A DNA stretch of 64,000 bases, from NCBI RefSeq assembly GCF_017352115.1, contig NZ_CP071448.1, positions 1,258,501-1,322,500 on the forward strand, in the 5' to 3' direction. Numbering within the stretch: position 1 is the first letter of the stretch; the number at the start of each line of letters is the position of its first letter. Positions 53,961 through 63,950 of this stretch are shown in pieces. This DNA comes from Flavobacterium endoglycinae. Lineage in GTDB: Bacteria > Bacteroidota > Bacteroidia > Flavobacteriales > Flavobacteriaceae. The notes under the pieces were generated by a model. The model did no database searches. It was not told the DNA's origin and saw only the letters and a program-made list of their open reading frames with translations. The position numbers were made by a program, and so were the translations under genes.

Positions 53961-56147
53961 ATGATAATCTGGTCAAGAAGATTTTATGTATTGATCTTCA
54001 TCTTTTTATCGTTCAGTCTGCAAGCACAGATTGAAAATAAAAAGAGGACTTTTGTTGTCAAAAAAACTTCCATAAAACAGGATCCTAAAATTCTGGCTCT
54101 TTATGAATTATACAATAAAGGAGATGAAAAAAAGGTTTATAAAAAGGCTCATTTTCTTTTAAAATCGAAAGCTGATAACCGCGTTATTGCTAGTACAAAT
54201 TTGCTTCTGGCGTATTATTTCAATAAAAGGGCGGTAATCGATTCTTCAATTTACTACACCAATCAGGCTTTGAAGTACAATACGGTTGTAAATGATTCTT
54301 TAAAAAGCCGACTTTTTTCTCTAGGATATAATCTTCTGGCGATTAATTACAAAAAAAGAGGTCTTTTAAACGAAAGTAAAAAATGGCATCTTAAAGGTAT
54401 CGAGGCTTCTCAAAAATACAATGAAAAGAATCTTTTTTACACGCATACTCATGGTTTGGCGCAGACGTATACGGAATTGGGCGATTATCAAAATGCTTTA
54501 CGGTTGTTTAAACAGTGTTTGGAGTATAATGATGATCCTGAAATAATTCTGGGAAGCTACATCAATATTGGTGATATTTATTCGAGGCTGAAAGATTATG
54601 ACAATGCGAATATCTTTTTCAAAAAAGGAAAAACGCTGTGCGAGAAAACGAATAATTATCAGGCAAAAGTTATTATTCTCCTAGGATTAGGTGAAAATTA
54701 TCAATTACAAAACAAGTATCAAGAGGCTTTAAAAATGTTTCAGGAAGCGCTTGTCATTGCCGATAAAAATGAATTGAATCAATTGGCAGTGGTTTCAAGA
54801 AGTAATATTGGAGATTGTTATATTTCATTGAAAAAATATAATGAAGCAAGATTGATCTTTTCGGAAGCGCTTCAGAAATCGGTACATTTTGGGTTGCTGC
54901 AAAACCAAACGCATATTTATGATGAATTGCGAAAAATTGCGATTCAACAGGATGATTTTAAAAGTGCGTATTCGTTTTTTGAAAAGTCAACTCGTCTAAA
55001 AGATTCCATTTCTAAACTGGAAAGGATTAAGGAAATCAATGAATTGGAAGTCAAATATAAAACGGCTCAGAAACAAAAGGAAATCGAGTCTTTGACATTT
55101 GAAAATGAGGCTAAAAAATTAACTCTGGCGAATCAGGAAGAGGCAATTAAAAACATGCTTCTGCAGGAGGAAATTTCGAAGAAAAACAATGAAAATACGA
55201 TTCTGGCGTATCAAAATTCTTCGAATAAAAAACGAAATGAGATTTCCCTATTAAAGAAAGATCAGCAATTGAAGGCTTTAGAAATTAATCAGGAGAAGAA
55301 AATCAGATTGTTTACCATTATCGCTTTTTTGATATTACTGGTTCCTATAATAGGTCTTTTGTTTCAGTATTATAAACGTTTTAAGGTTCAGCATTTACTG
55401 AATATTAAACAGGCAGAAATCAGTTCGCAAAAAATAAATGGCATTTTAAAAGAGCAGGAATTGGAGTTAATCAAGGCTTCAATAAGCGGACAGGACATGG
55501 AAAGGCAGCGTATTTCGCAGGAACTTCATGACAGCATTGGCGGCAATCTGGCCGCTATCAAATTGCAGGTGAATCATTTAAATTCGTCTAATTTTTCAAA
55601 TATTCAGAAAATCAGTCAGCAATTGGATGAAACATATCAGCAGGTTCGAAATTTATCGCATACGCTTCTTCCGAAGAAGTTCAGCCAGAATAAATTTTTA
55701 GAGGTTTTAGAATCGTATTTGAAAAATATCAGCAGTGCGAGTAAAATCAAGATTACGCATATTCCTTATCCAAAGAAAGAGATTAATGAGCTTGATGAAA
55801 ATATTCAGATTGAAATTTTTAAAATGATTCAGGAACTTTTAACCAACACGATTAAACATGCTAAGGCTTCTGAAGTGGAAATTCAGCTGAATTATATCGA
55901 GAATAGTTTAAATCTTTTATTTGAGGATAACGGAATTGGTTTTGAAACCGAAAATTATACAAAAGGTATTGGTTTTATTAATCTGGAAAACCGAATCAGC
56001 AAATTAAATGGTTCGTTTGAAATGGATTCTAAATTGAAGCGAGGCAGTATTTTTAATATCGAAATTCCTGTTTCACAGCCAAAATCAAAAACTAAAATAA
56101 AAGGCATTGATTTGAAAAATCAGCTTGATGAATTGAAAAGCAACTAA
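53961..56147 (+). CDS. TPR-containing sensor histidine kinase (HisKA_3)
   Basis: The 728-residue protein has a signal peptide (ending FSLQAQ), TPR repeats over about residues 45-345 in the periplasm, a coiled coil (about 350-450), one membrane helix (about 455-475, FTIIAFLILLVPIIGLLFQY) and a HisKA_3 domain with phospho-acceptor His523 in ERQRISQELHDSIGGNL, then an HATPase with LLTNTIKHAKASEVEI. This is a NarX/DesK-like layout common in Bacteroidota. It pairs with the response regulator gene 12 bp downstream. The signal is unknown; the TPR part suggests protein or peptide sensing. Confidence 0.92.
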   Translation: MIIWSRRFYVLIFIFLSFSLQAQIENKKRTFVVKKTSIKQDPKILALYELYNKGDEKKVYKKAHFLLKSKADNRVIASTNLLLAYYFNKRAVIDSSIYYTNQALKYNTVVNDSLKSRLFSLGYNLLAINYKKRGLLNESKKWHLKGIEASQKYNEKNLFYTHTHGLAQTYTELGDYQNALRLFKQCLEYNDDPEIILGSYINIGDIYSRLKDYDNANIFFKKGKTLCEKTNNYQAKVIILLGLGENYQLQNKYQEALKMFQEALVIADKNELNQLAVVSRSNIGDCYISLKKYNEARLIFSEALQKSVHFGLLQNQTHIYDELRKIAIQQDDFKSAYSFFEKSTRLKDSISKLERIKEINELEVKYKTAQKQKEIESLTFENEAKKLTLANQEEAIKNMLLQEEISKKNNENTILAYQNSSNKKRNEISLLKKDQQLKALEINQEKKIRLFTIIAFLILLVPIIGLLFQYYKRFKVQHLLNIKQAEISSQKINGILKEQELELIKASISGQDMERQRISQELHDSIGGNLAAIKLQVNHLNSSNFSNIQKISQQLDETYQQVRNLSHTLLPKKFSQNKFLEVLESYLKNISSASKIKITHIPYPKKEINELDENIQIEIFKMIQELLTNTIKHAKASEVEIQLNYIENSLNLLFEDNGIGFETENYTKGIGFINLENRISKLNGSFEMDSKLKRGSIFNIEIPVSQPKSKTKIKGIDLKNQLDELKSN

Positions 56148-56159
56148 TATATTTGTTGA

Positions 56160-56801
56160 ATGAACAGAATTAACCTACTTATAGCGGACGATCATACGAT
56201 GTTTCTTCAGGGAATTATTTCTTTGCTGGAACAGGAACCGAATATTACTGTTGTAGATAAAGCTGTAAACGGAATTGAGGCTCTGGAAATCATTAAAAAA
56301 GGTGTTGTTGATTTTATTATTCTTGATATCAGCATGCCAGAAATGGATGGAATTGAATTGAGTAAGATTCTTAAAAAACAACATCCTGATGTGAAAATCT
56401 TAATTGTAAGTACACACAGTAATGTGATGATTGTTTCGAGATTGATTCGGATTGGTGTAAATGGTTATTTATTGAAAAATGCTGCAAAAGAGGAACTTTT
56501 AAAAGCTATCAATACGATTGCTCAAGGAGAAAATTATTTTGCAGAAGAATTAGAAGAAAAATATCTTACGAATAGTTCCAGAATTGAAAAACAGGTTTCT
56601 AACTTGACAGAATTAAGTTCGAGAGAAAAAGAAATTTTGGTTTTGATTGCACAGGAATACAATACAGCAGAAATCGCCGAAAAGACTTTTATAAGTTTGA
56701 ATACTGTAAATACGCACCGCCGTAATTTATTATCCAAACTGAATGCAAAAAATACGGCGGGTCTTGTAAAATACGCGGTCGAAAATGGTTTAGTAGATTA
56801 A
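56160..56801 (+). CDS. NarL/FixJ-type response regulator
   Basis: The 213-residue protein has a receiver domain (1-120) with phospho-acceptor Asp56 in FIILDISMPEMDG and a LuxR-type HTH at about 148-205 (LSSREKEILVLIAQEYNTAE, SLNTVNTHRRNLLSKLNAKN). It forms a two-component pair with the TPR kinase. Its stop codon abuts the convergent stop of the PorP/SprF gene with no base between. The target genes are unknown. Confidence 0.94.
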   Translation: MNRINLLIADDHTMFLQGIISLLEQEPNITVVDKAVNGIEALEIIKKGVVDFIILDISMPEMDGIELSKILKKQHPDVKILIVSTHSNVMIVSRLIRIGVNGYLLKNAAKEELLKAINTIAQGENYFAEELEEKYLTNSSRIEKQVSNLTELSSREKEILVLIAQEYNTAEIAEKTFISLNTVNTHRRNLLSKLNAKNTAGLVKYAVENGLVD

Positions 56802-57716
56802 TTAAAATCCTTTTCCGGCTCGGTAATTTAAAACTAATCCAAAAGTATCCGGAATCACCACATTATCAATTGATTTATTGTAAGTGCAGATGACTCTGAA
56901 ATTATCTGAAAGGTGAAATCCCGCTAATAAGTTTAGTGTTTTTGAAGTTCGATACCCTCCGCCAAATTCTACTTTATTTTTATAATTGATTAAAAGATTC
57001 AAATCGGCTTGAAACGGTGCTCCTTCTACGTATTTAAACAATAGGCTTGGATTTATCAAAACCTCTTCGAATCGATTGGTAAAGAATTTATATCCGAAAT
57101 AGCTGTAATACACGTTTTTTAAATTGGTATTATTACTTGAATTGAAAGCTGAGTTTAATAAATTAGGTGATGATAATCCAAAATAAATTTGGTCACGGTT
57201 GTATAAAAATCCAACCCCAAAAGTTGGTGTAAAGCTGTTTACATTTTCTTGAAATTTCGGATCATTTTCTATTCCTAGTTGAGTCAGATTTTCGTTGTAA
57301 ATCATAGCTCCGGCAGTCACTCCAAATGAAATAATGTTAGGATCATAAGCCCACCATTTTCCATACTTATAATCAGAATCGTAATAAATTTTATAGGAGT
57401 ATGAAGTGAAAAAATTGGTTGTGTTGGTTACACCAATTTGGTCATGTGATATTCCTGCTGCGAGACCAATCTTTTCTCCCCATGTTAATTTATTTACAGA
57501 AAGATCAAAATTTTTCGGACTTCCTTCAACTGAATTAAAATATCCGTTAGTGGTCATGGCAAGATCTAAATCCGAATAATATCCTGCATGAGCTGGGTTT
57601 ATTAAAACGGTATTGTAATTATAACTTGAAAAAACGGGTGTCTGTTGTGCATAAGCTCTTTCTAAAAAAATGATTATGATGAATAAAACTAAAATTATAT
57701 TGATTTTACTTTTCAT
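56802..57716 (-). CDS. PorP/SprF family type IX secretion system membrane protein
   Basis: The 304-residue protein has a signal peptide (ending ERAYAQ, 24) followed by QTPVFSSYNYNTVLINPAHAGYY, the standard PorP/SprF start, and a beta-rich outer-membrane barrel pattern ending in YRAGKGF. SprF-like proteins are needed for secretion of partner proteins with type B C-terminal domains. The partner gene ends 3 bp upstream, so the two are one operon: large surface protein plus dedicated outer-membrane factor. The mechanism is known from F. johnsoniae SprB/SprF; its use here is inferred. Confidence 0.92.
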   Translation of the reverse strand: MKSKINIILVLFIIIIFLERAYAQQTPVFSSYNYNTVLINPAHAGYYSDLDLAMTTNGYFNSVEGSPKNFDLSVNKLTWGEKIGLAAGISHDQIGVTNTTNFFTSYSYKIYYDSDYKYGKWWAYDPNIISFGVTAGAMIYNENLTQLGIENDPKFQENVNSFTPTFGVGFLYNRDQIYFGLSSPNLLNSAFNSSNNTNLKNVYYSYFGYKFFTNRFEEVLINPSLLFKYVEGAPFQADLNLLINYKNKVEFGGGYRTSKTLNLLAGFHLSDNFRVICTYNKSIDNVVIPDTFGLVLNYRAGKGF

Positions 57717-57719
57717 GAA

Positions 57720-60700
57720 TTAACGTTTTAAAACAAGATATCCCTTGAGTTTTTTTAAGTGATTTGGCTGATTGATGCGGATTTCAAAGAAATAGGTTCC
57801 TTCTGGCAATTGATTGGCTCCGAGATTTCGGCTTTTATTGGCAATTCCGCTGAAAACATTCGTTGCGTTATTGTATCCTTTTGTTTGATATACTAAATCG
57901 CCCCAACGGCTGTAAATTAAAACTTCATTTTCTGGATAATCAGTTATTCCGTCAATTTCCCAGAAATCGTTTATTCCGTCATTGTTAGGAGAAAAACCGT
58001 ATTTGGTTTCGTCTTTTTGTACTGGAATCACAGTTATGGTTATTGAATCTTCTGTCTGGCAACCGTCTTTATTGGTAAAAACTACAGTATAAGTTGTGGT
58101 TTCAGATGGCGTTGCAATTGGATTTCCAACTTTATTATTGTTTAGTCCTGTTGCTGGCGACCATGAAAAATTTCCATTTTCTAAAGCTACAGCCTGCAGT
58201 TTTACGAATTGTCCTTCGTTAATTTCTACATCCTCACCTGCATAAACAAAAATGGGATAAGTAAACAATTGAAAAGAGCATTCGCTATTGTTATTATATT
58301 TATCCGAAACTTTAATATAAATCGTCATTCCTTCTACAAATGGGGCTCCTGATGCAGGAGTTTGCACAATTACAGGATTTGGATCTGTATTATCGGTAAC
58401 AGAAATTATTTTGGTATAATCAGGAACTATACTTACACTACAGTCAAACATTTGATCTGCCAGACAAGTAAATACAGGCGGTTCGTTATCTTGAATAACA
58501 TTAATTTTAAATGTACACGAAGAAATGTTTCCGCTGTTATCAGATACATTTATTGTAATACTCATTTCGTCAGTAACATTTGTTCCTGCGACTGGCAGCT
58601 GCGTTATGATTAAATTTGAGTCGCAATTATCTGTTGCTGTAATCATTGAACGATAGTCTGGAAGTGTTTCTCCTAAATTTAAATTCTGATCTGCAATACA
58701 AATAATTACTGGTTTTGTAACATCTGCAGAGGCGTTAATTTTGAAACTACAGTATGATTCATTCTTAGAAACATCTTGGGCTGTCATAGTAATAATCATT
58801 CCGTCAGTAAAAACACTTCCCGCAGGCGGATTCTGTGTAATTATTGGTGAAGCATCACAATTATCTGTTGCAGTAACTAAAGGTGTATAATCTGGCACTA
58901 TACTCCCACATGATAATGTTTGATCTCCAATACAGGTAATTACAGGCGCAGTCACATCTGCGGAAGCGTTAATTTTAAAACTGCAATAGGATTGATTATT
59001 CGAGAGATCTTCAGCGGTAATCGTAACTGTCATCTCTGCTGTAAATACAGTTCCCGCAGGCGGATTCTGTGTGAGTAATGGAGATGAATCGCAGTTATCT
59101 ATTACTGAAACTAAGGTTGTATAATCTGGAATTGTACTACCACACGACAAGGTTTGATCTGCTATACAAGTAATTACAGGCTTCGTTAGATCTGCAGAAG
59201 TATTGACTTTAAAACTGCAGTATGATTGATTATTTGACGCATCTTTTGCTGTAATAGTGATAGTCATTCCGTTGATAAAAGCACTTCCTGCAACTGGATT
59301 TTGACTTAAAATAGGAGCAACATCCATATTATCAGTAACTGTTATCAAACTCAAATAATCTGGCACTGCACTGCCACATGTTAATTGCTGATCCGCAAGA
59401 CAGGTGATTACAGGAGCTTCGACGTCAGTATTATCTGAAATTTTGAAAATACACGTTGAGAAATTACCACTTTTATCTGTAACTGTTATTGTAACATCTT
59501 TACTAAGTCCATCAAATACTGTCAACGGTGCCGGCAGCTGTGTTACGGTTGGACTTGAATCGCAATTATCTGTAACCGTGATAGTATTTCTATAATCAGG
59601 AATAGGAAACCCAGTTAACACTATTTCATTTTGCGGACAATTTGTAATAATTGGTTTTTCTGTATCAAGAGTATTTTTACCAAAAACCACAAAAGATCTT
59701 CCAGGATTATAATTTACTTTTAGATTCATAAATCCGCCATCATAAGGATTTCCGATTATGAGATCACTTATTCCATCATGATTTACATCTCCTGCATAAC
59801 TTGCGCTATAATCATAAAGAAAATCAGATTCGATTCTAAAATGTTTATCCGATATGTTTGCTGTTGAATTCCATATTTTCTTTCCGTATAAAACATAAGT
59901 TGTACCGGGAGTATGTATAAAATAATCATCGATATTGTCATCATTAAAATCTCCTGCATAACCAAAAGAGTTTGAACTGCCTAAGCCATTTATCATAAAC
60001 CCATTAGTTCCGTCAAGATTATTTAAATCTACCTTTGCAGGAAAAGAAGTTTTTCCGAACAAAATATATTGTCCTGTTATGGCAATATCATTTATACCGT
60101 CATCATTTAAATCTCCTGCTTTTGCAACACCATTGTAGGAATCCAAAGGCATAACAGAATTTTCTACTATAAATCCGTTTGTTCCATTTAAAGCAGAAAT
60201 ATTAAAGTTGGAAGGAAAATTGGAAGACTGTCCAAAAATTACATATTTACGATTCTGTCCCGTACCATTATAACTCCCTAAGGCAAAATCTGAAATCCCG
60301 TCTCCATTTACATCTCCTAATCCTGCTACAGATTCACCGATTTTTCCAATAGAAGCATTTCCTTCAATGGTAAAACCATTTGTTCCATTAAGTTCAAAAG
60401 TTCTCAATATGGCAGGAAAACCAGATGTTTTACCATACACGATAAAGCATTTCCCTTCGCCAGCTCCAGAACCGGAGGTAATAATTGCAATATCCTGAAA
60501 ACCATCACCATTGATATCTCCAATCGTATCAATACTCGCTCCCGCGACTCCAAAATTCTCATTACCTATAAAAGTAAAACCATTGGATCCGTCTAAAGAT
60601 GATATTTTAAATTCAGCAGGAAAACCATTATTTTTCCCAAAAATTACATATGTATGCCCCGCTTCTGGTCCGTAAGAAGAATGTCTGTAAGGATCACTTA

Positions 60701-62528
60701 ACATAAAGTCTCCTATTCCGTCGCCATTGATATCACCTGCACTACTTACATCATAACCTGTTAGTGGAAAATTTGAAGATGGAATATCATTTCTAATTAC
60801 AAAACCATTTGTTCCGTCTAATAATCCTAAATCTACATTAGGAGAAAATCCCGAGGCTTTTCCAAATACAACATAGGCAGCACCCGGAATAATTTTATAA
60901 ATCATTGAAGGTCCATACCATGGACTATAACTTCCCGGGGCACCTATTATTAAATCGGTTATTCCATCTCCATTAATATCACCGGCTGTATTGACACTGA
61001 ATCCAGCTTCACGGGTTAAAATTTCACAATATATGGAGAATCCATTAGCTCCATATAAATTATTAACATTAATAGAAGCCGACTTACAATCAATATCTTC
61101 TTTAAAAGTTTTTAGTTTGACTAAAAAAGTACAGGAATTCATATTTCCAGATCCATCTTTAACCGTGATAGTAACATTGGTATCTTCTGTAAAAAGTGTT
61201 CCCTGAGGTGGTGTTTGTGTAAAAACTAAATCAAAATTATCAGTAGTATCATCACTTACAGCTGGTAGAAAAGATACATAATTAGGCAGAGTTGAATTTG
61301 CATAAAGCTCCATTACAGACGGACAAGTAATTGCAGGAGGAAGATTTCCTTCTAAAACATTTATATAAAAACTACAAGATGTTGTATTTCCCGAAACATC
61401 TTTAGCAGTTAAAACCACATTTACTGGTGCTGTAAATGTAGTTCCTGCTGGAGGAGTTTGTGTTATAACTGGATTTGGGTCGCAATTATCCGTTACTGAT
61501 AATAAGCCTGCATAGTTAGGAATAACATCTCCAATTGCCAAAGTCTGATTATCCGGACAGTTGGTTATTATAGGTTTCGTACTGTCAGTTGCTGCATTTA
61601 CAATAAAACTGCAGGCTGAAGCATTATTAGAAACATCTTTAACAGTCAAAATTACTGTCATTCCAGGAGTAAAAATACTCCCTGGAATAGGGTTTTGAGA
61701 AACTGTTAAATTGCCCAGACAATTATCATATCCCGTAACTAAAGTTCTATAATCTGCTAAAAAAGATCCGCAATTTTGAATTTGATTCCCCGGACACGTT
61801 AAAGTTGGCGGAATATTATCAGGATTTGCCTGTGTAGCATTAAAATTACAAAATGAAGAATTCCCCGACGGATCTGTATATTTTATCTGAACAGGAATTC
61901 CATTATAGAAAGGAGTTCCTGGAGCTGGTGTCATTTCCCAAGAAATCGAGATACTGCAATCATCTTCTAAATTCATCATGGGATTAGTCGCGTAGTTAGG
62001 CAATACGTCTCCACAATTTAAAGTAATATTCGTAGGACAGGTAAATGTAGGGGGCGTAACATCTGGAGTCAGCGCTGTAATAATTATTGAACAGCTGCTT
62101 TCATTCCCTGTTTCATCTTTAGCAGTAAAAACAATAGTCATACCGTCATAAAACTTAGTACCACCTGTGGATTGCGTTAGATAAATATCTCCTCCTGAAT
62201 CATCACTAACAATTAACTCGTTCAAATAATCAGGTACTAAACTTCCGCATGGAAGTTGTTTATTTGAAGGACAAATCAATAAGGGAGGTTGTATATCTGC
62301 TGATTTTTTTAATCCCTTAGAAGTTTTACGAAATGTATTTATAAGAGACTTAACAATAGGTTTTTCTTTTTCCGTATAAATTATTCCCTTTTCTTTTGAT
62401 TCCTTTAAACCAGTTTCAGAAATAATAAATTTCATCTCTTGGCTATAACAAGTAAACATTCCCATAAAAAGAAAAAAAAGGATAAATCTATTTATTAATC
62501 CCTCAAATGTTTCTTTGAAATTCTTCAT
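57720..62528 (-). CDS. Giant surface protein: HYR repeats, seven FG-GAP repeats and a type B gliding-motility C-terminal domain
   Basis: The ATG at 62528 gives MKNFKETFEGLINRFILFFL and a signal peptide ending FTCYSQ; the frame continues upstream to a GTG at 62594. The 1602-residue protein has five HYR (hyalin) modules (about 60-470), seven FG-GAP repeats with calcium-type loops such as GDINGDGITDLIIGAP (about 485-960), six further HYR modules (about 960-1430), a PKD-like stretch and the type B domain starting YGFSPNNDGINDFWEIDG. It is expected on the cell surface through type IX secretion with the adjacent PorP/SprF. Seven FG-GAP repeats would form a complete integrin-like propeller. A role in adhesion or glycan binding is inferred. 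Confidence 0.92.
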   Translation of the reverse strand: MKNFKETFEGLINRFILFFLFMGMFTCYSQEMKFIISETGLKESKEKGIIYTEKEKPIVKSLINTFRKTSKGLKKSADIQPPLLICPSNKQLPCGSLVPDYLNELIVSDDSGGDIYLTQSTGGTKFYDGMTIVFTAKDETGNESSCSIIITALTPDVTPPTFTCPTNITLNCGDVLPNYATNPMMNLEDDCSISISWEMTPAPGTPFYNGIPVQIKYTDPSGNSSFCNFNATQANPDNIPPTLTCPGNQIQNCGSFLADYRTLVTGYDNCLGNLTVSQNPIPGSIFTPGMTVILTVKDVSNNASACSFIVNAATDSTKPIITNCPDNQTLAIGDVIPNYAGLLSVTDNCDPNPVITQTPPAGTTFTAPVNVVLTAKDVSGNTTSCSFYINVLEGNLPPAITCPSVMELYANSTLPNYVSFLPAVSDDTTDNFDLVFTQTPPQGTLFTEDTNVTITVKDGSGNMNSCTFLVKLKTFKEDIDCKSASINVNNLYGANGFSIYCEILTREAGFSVNTAGDINGDGITDLIIGAPGSYSPWYGPSMIYKIIPGAAYVVFGKASGFSPNVDLGLLDGTNGFVIRNDIPSSNFPLTGYDVSSAGDINGDGIGDFMLSDPYRHSSYGPEAGHTYVIFGKNNGFPAEFKISSLDGSNGFTFIGNENFGVAGASIDTIGDINGDGFQDIAIITSGSGAGEGKCFIVYGKTSGFPAILRTFELNGTNGFTIEGNASIGKIGESVAGLGDVNGDGISDFALGSYNGTGQNRKYVIFGQSSNFPSNFNISALNGTNGFIVENSVMPLDSYNGVAKAGDLNDDGINDIAITGQYILFGKTSFPAKVDLNNLDGTNGFMINGLGSSNSFGYAGDFNDDNIDDYFIHTPGTTYVLYGKKIWNSTANISDKHFRIESDFLYDYSASYAGDVNHDGISDLIIGNPYDGGFMNLKVNYNPGRSFVVFGKNTLDTEKPIITNCPQNEIVLTGFPIPDYRNTITVTDNCDSSPTVTQLPAPLTVFDGLSKDVTITVTDKSGNFSTCIFKISDNTDVEAPVITCLADQQLTCGSAVPDYLSLITVTDNMDVAPILSQNPVAGSAFINGMTITITAKDASNNQSYCSFKVNTSADLTKPVITCIADQTLSCGSTIPDYTTLVSVIDNCDSSPLLTQNPPAGTVFTAEMTVTITAEDLSNNQSYCSFKINASADVTAPVITCIGDQTLSCGSIVPDYTPLVTATDNCDASPIITQNPPAGSVFTDGMIITMTAQDVSKNESYCSFKINASADVTKPVIICIADQNLNLGETLPDYRSMITATDNCDSNLIITQLPVAGTNVTDEMSITINVSDNSGNISSCTFKINVIQDNEPPVFTCLADQMFDCSVSIVPDYTKIISVTDNTDPNPVIVQTPASGAPFVEGMTIYIKVSDKYNNNSECSFQLFTYPIFVYAGEDVEINEGQFVKLQAVALENGNFSWSPATGLNNNKVGNPIATPSETTTYTVVFTNKDGCQTEDSITITVIPVQKDETKYGFSPNNDGINDFWEIDGITDYPENEVLIYSRWGDLVYQTKGYNNATNVFSGIANKSRNLGANQLPEGTYFFEIRINQPNHLKKLKGYLVLKR

Positions 62529-62717
62529 TAAACTATATATTTTAAACTCATAATAAATGACAAAAATATATTGGATAAAAACCCTACACATCACTATAAA
62601 TAATGATTTTAATGGGATGAAAAAATAAAATTTAGGTTATATATTCATTGGAAAGATGAAATGATTATCATTAAAAAATAATTTGTAATTTAGTTTAAAA
62701 CCTTAATTATAAACTAA

Positions 62718-63737
62718 ATGAGATCTATTATTGCTTCTACAATACTTTTGCTTACAGTTTCATGTAAAAACGAAAATCAAACATCCTCACTTTCAAATTA
62801 TTTTACCTACAATCAAGATATAGTTGAAACTGCGGGAGTAAAAATGATTCCGATAAAAACTCCCGTGGGAGAATTTAAAGTATGGACAAAACGATTTGGA
62901 AATAATCCGAAAATAAAAGTCTTGTTATTACACGGAGGTCCAGCCATGACTCACGAATATATGGAGTGTTTTGAAACATTTTTTCAGCGCGAAGGATTTG
63001 AATTTTACGAATATGACCAACTTGGATCTTATTACAGCGATCAACCAAAAAACAGCAGTTTATGGACAACTGAAAGATTTGTAGAAGAAGTAGAACAAGT
63101 TCGAAAAGCTATTAATGCAGATAAAAATAATTTTTATGTATTAGGAAATTCGTGGGGAGGAATCTTAGCAATGGAATATGCTTTAAAATATCAACAAAAT
63201 ATGAAAGGCTTATTGGTATCAAATATGATGGCAAGTGCTCCTGAATATGGGAAATATGCAGATGAGGTTTTAGCTAAACAAATGAAACCAGAAATTTTAG
63301 CCGAAATAAGAGCTTTAGAAGCCAAAAAAGACTTCAATAATCCAAGATACATGGAACTATTACTTCCAAATTTCTATAAAGAACATTTATGCCGATTAAA
63401 AGAATGGCCAGATGGGCTAAATCGTGCCAGTAAACATGTTAACGGAGAAATTTACACCTTAATGCAAGGTCCAAGTGAATTTGGAATAAGCGGAAGATTG
63501 GCTAAATGGGACATCAAAAACAGATTGCATGAAATTACGATTCCAACCTTAATGATTGGCGCAAAATATGATACCATGGATCCTAAAGCAATGGAAGAAC
63601 AAAGTAAATTAGTTAAAAAAGGACGCTATTTATATTGTCCGAATGGAAGTCATTTAGCAATGTGGGACGATCAAAAAGTTTTCATGAATGGGGTAATTCA
63701 ATTTATAAATGATGTTAATTTAGAAAAAGTACAATAA
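62718..63737 (+). CDS. Alpha/beta hydrolase lipoprotein, proline iminopeptidase-like (S33)
   Basis: The start MRSIIASTILLLTVSC is a lipoprotein signal. The 339-residue protein has the S33 pattern: oxyanion segment LLHGGPAMTHEY, nucleophile Ser145 in GNSWGG, and probable Asp285 (GAKYDTMDP) and His312 (NGSHLAMWD) completing the triad. Proline iminopeptidases release N-terminal proline, but this family also includes other aminopeptidases and amidases. The lipid anchor places it in the periplasm or outer membrane. It is a single gene followed by a terminator. Confidence 0.9.
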   Translation: MRSIIASTILLLTVSCKNENQTSSLSNYFTYNQDIVETAGVKMIPIKTPVGEFKVWTKRFGNNPKIKVLLLHGGPAMTHEYMECFETFFQREGFEFYEYDQLGSYYSDQPKNSSLWTTERFVEEVEQVRKAINADKNNFYVLGNSWGGILAMEYALKYQQNMKGLLVSNMMASAPEYGKYADEVLAKQMKPEILAEIRALEAKKDFNNPRYMELLLPNFYKEHLCRLKEWPDGLNRASKHVNGEIYTLMQGPSEFGISGRLAKWDIKNRLHEITIPTLMIGAKYDTMDPKAMEEQSKLVKKGRYLYCPNGSHLAMWDDQKVFMNGVIQFINDVNLEKVQ

Positions 63738-63828
63738 CAAAAAAAAATAAACACCTAGTCATCAATACACTAAAAATACCTATATTAATTTCAGACAGAT
63801 TTCATAAGCTGATTAAAAAAGAAACAAG

Positions 63829-63867
63829 AAGTCCGCATAAGATATAATCTTAGCGGACTTATTTTTT
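63829..63867 (+). terminator. Rho-independent terminator after the S33 hydrolase
   Basis: AAGTCCGC-a-TAAGAT (63829-63843) pairs with ATCTTA-GCGGACTT (63847-63860) with one bulged A; six T follow. Confidence 0.9.
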
Positions 63868-63911
63868 ATTTAGATTCAAGGTTTGAATTTTCCAATCATT
63901 ATGTAAAAACG

Positions 63912-63942
63912 AAAAAACCCTGTCCGGTATGGACAGGGTTTT
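63912..63942 (-). terminator. Terminator of the rRNA operon
   Basis: AAAACCCTGTCC (63914-63925) pairs perfectly with GGACAGGGTTTT (63931-63942). On the minus strand a T run follows. It lies just after the 3' end of the 5S rRNA. Confidence 0.95.
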
Positions 63943-63950
63943 ACAAAAGA

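Noticed and set aside
58660..59330. Regularly spaced DNA repeats as a CRISPR or satellite array
   Set aside because: The 234-bp period is in frame with 78-residue HYR modules of the surface protein; there are no short direct repeats with unique spacers.
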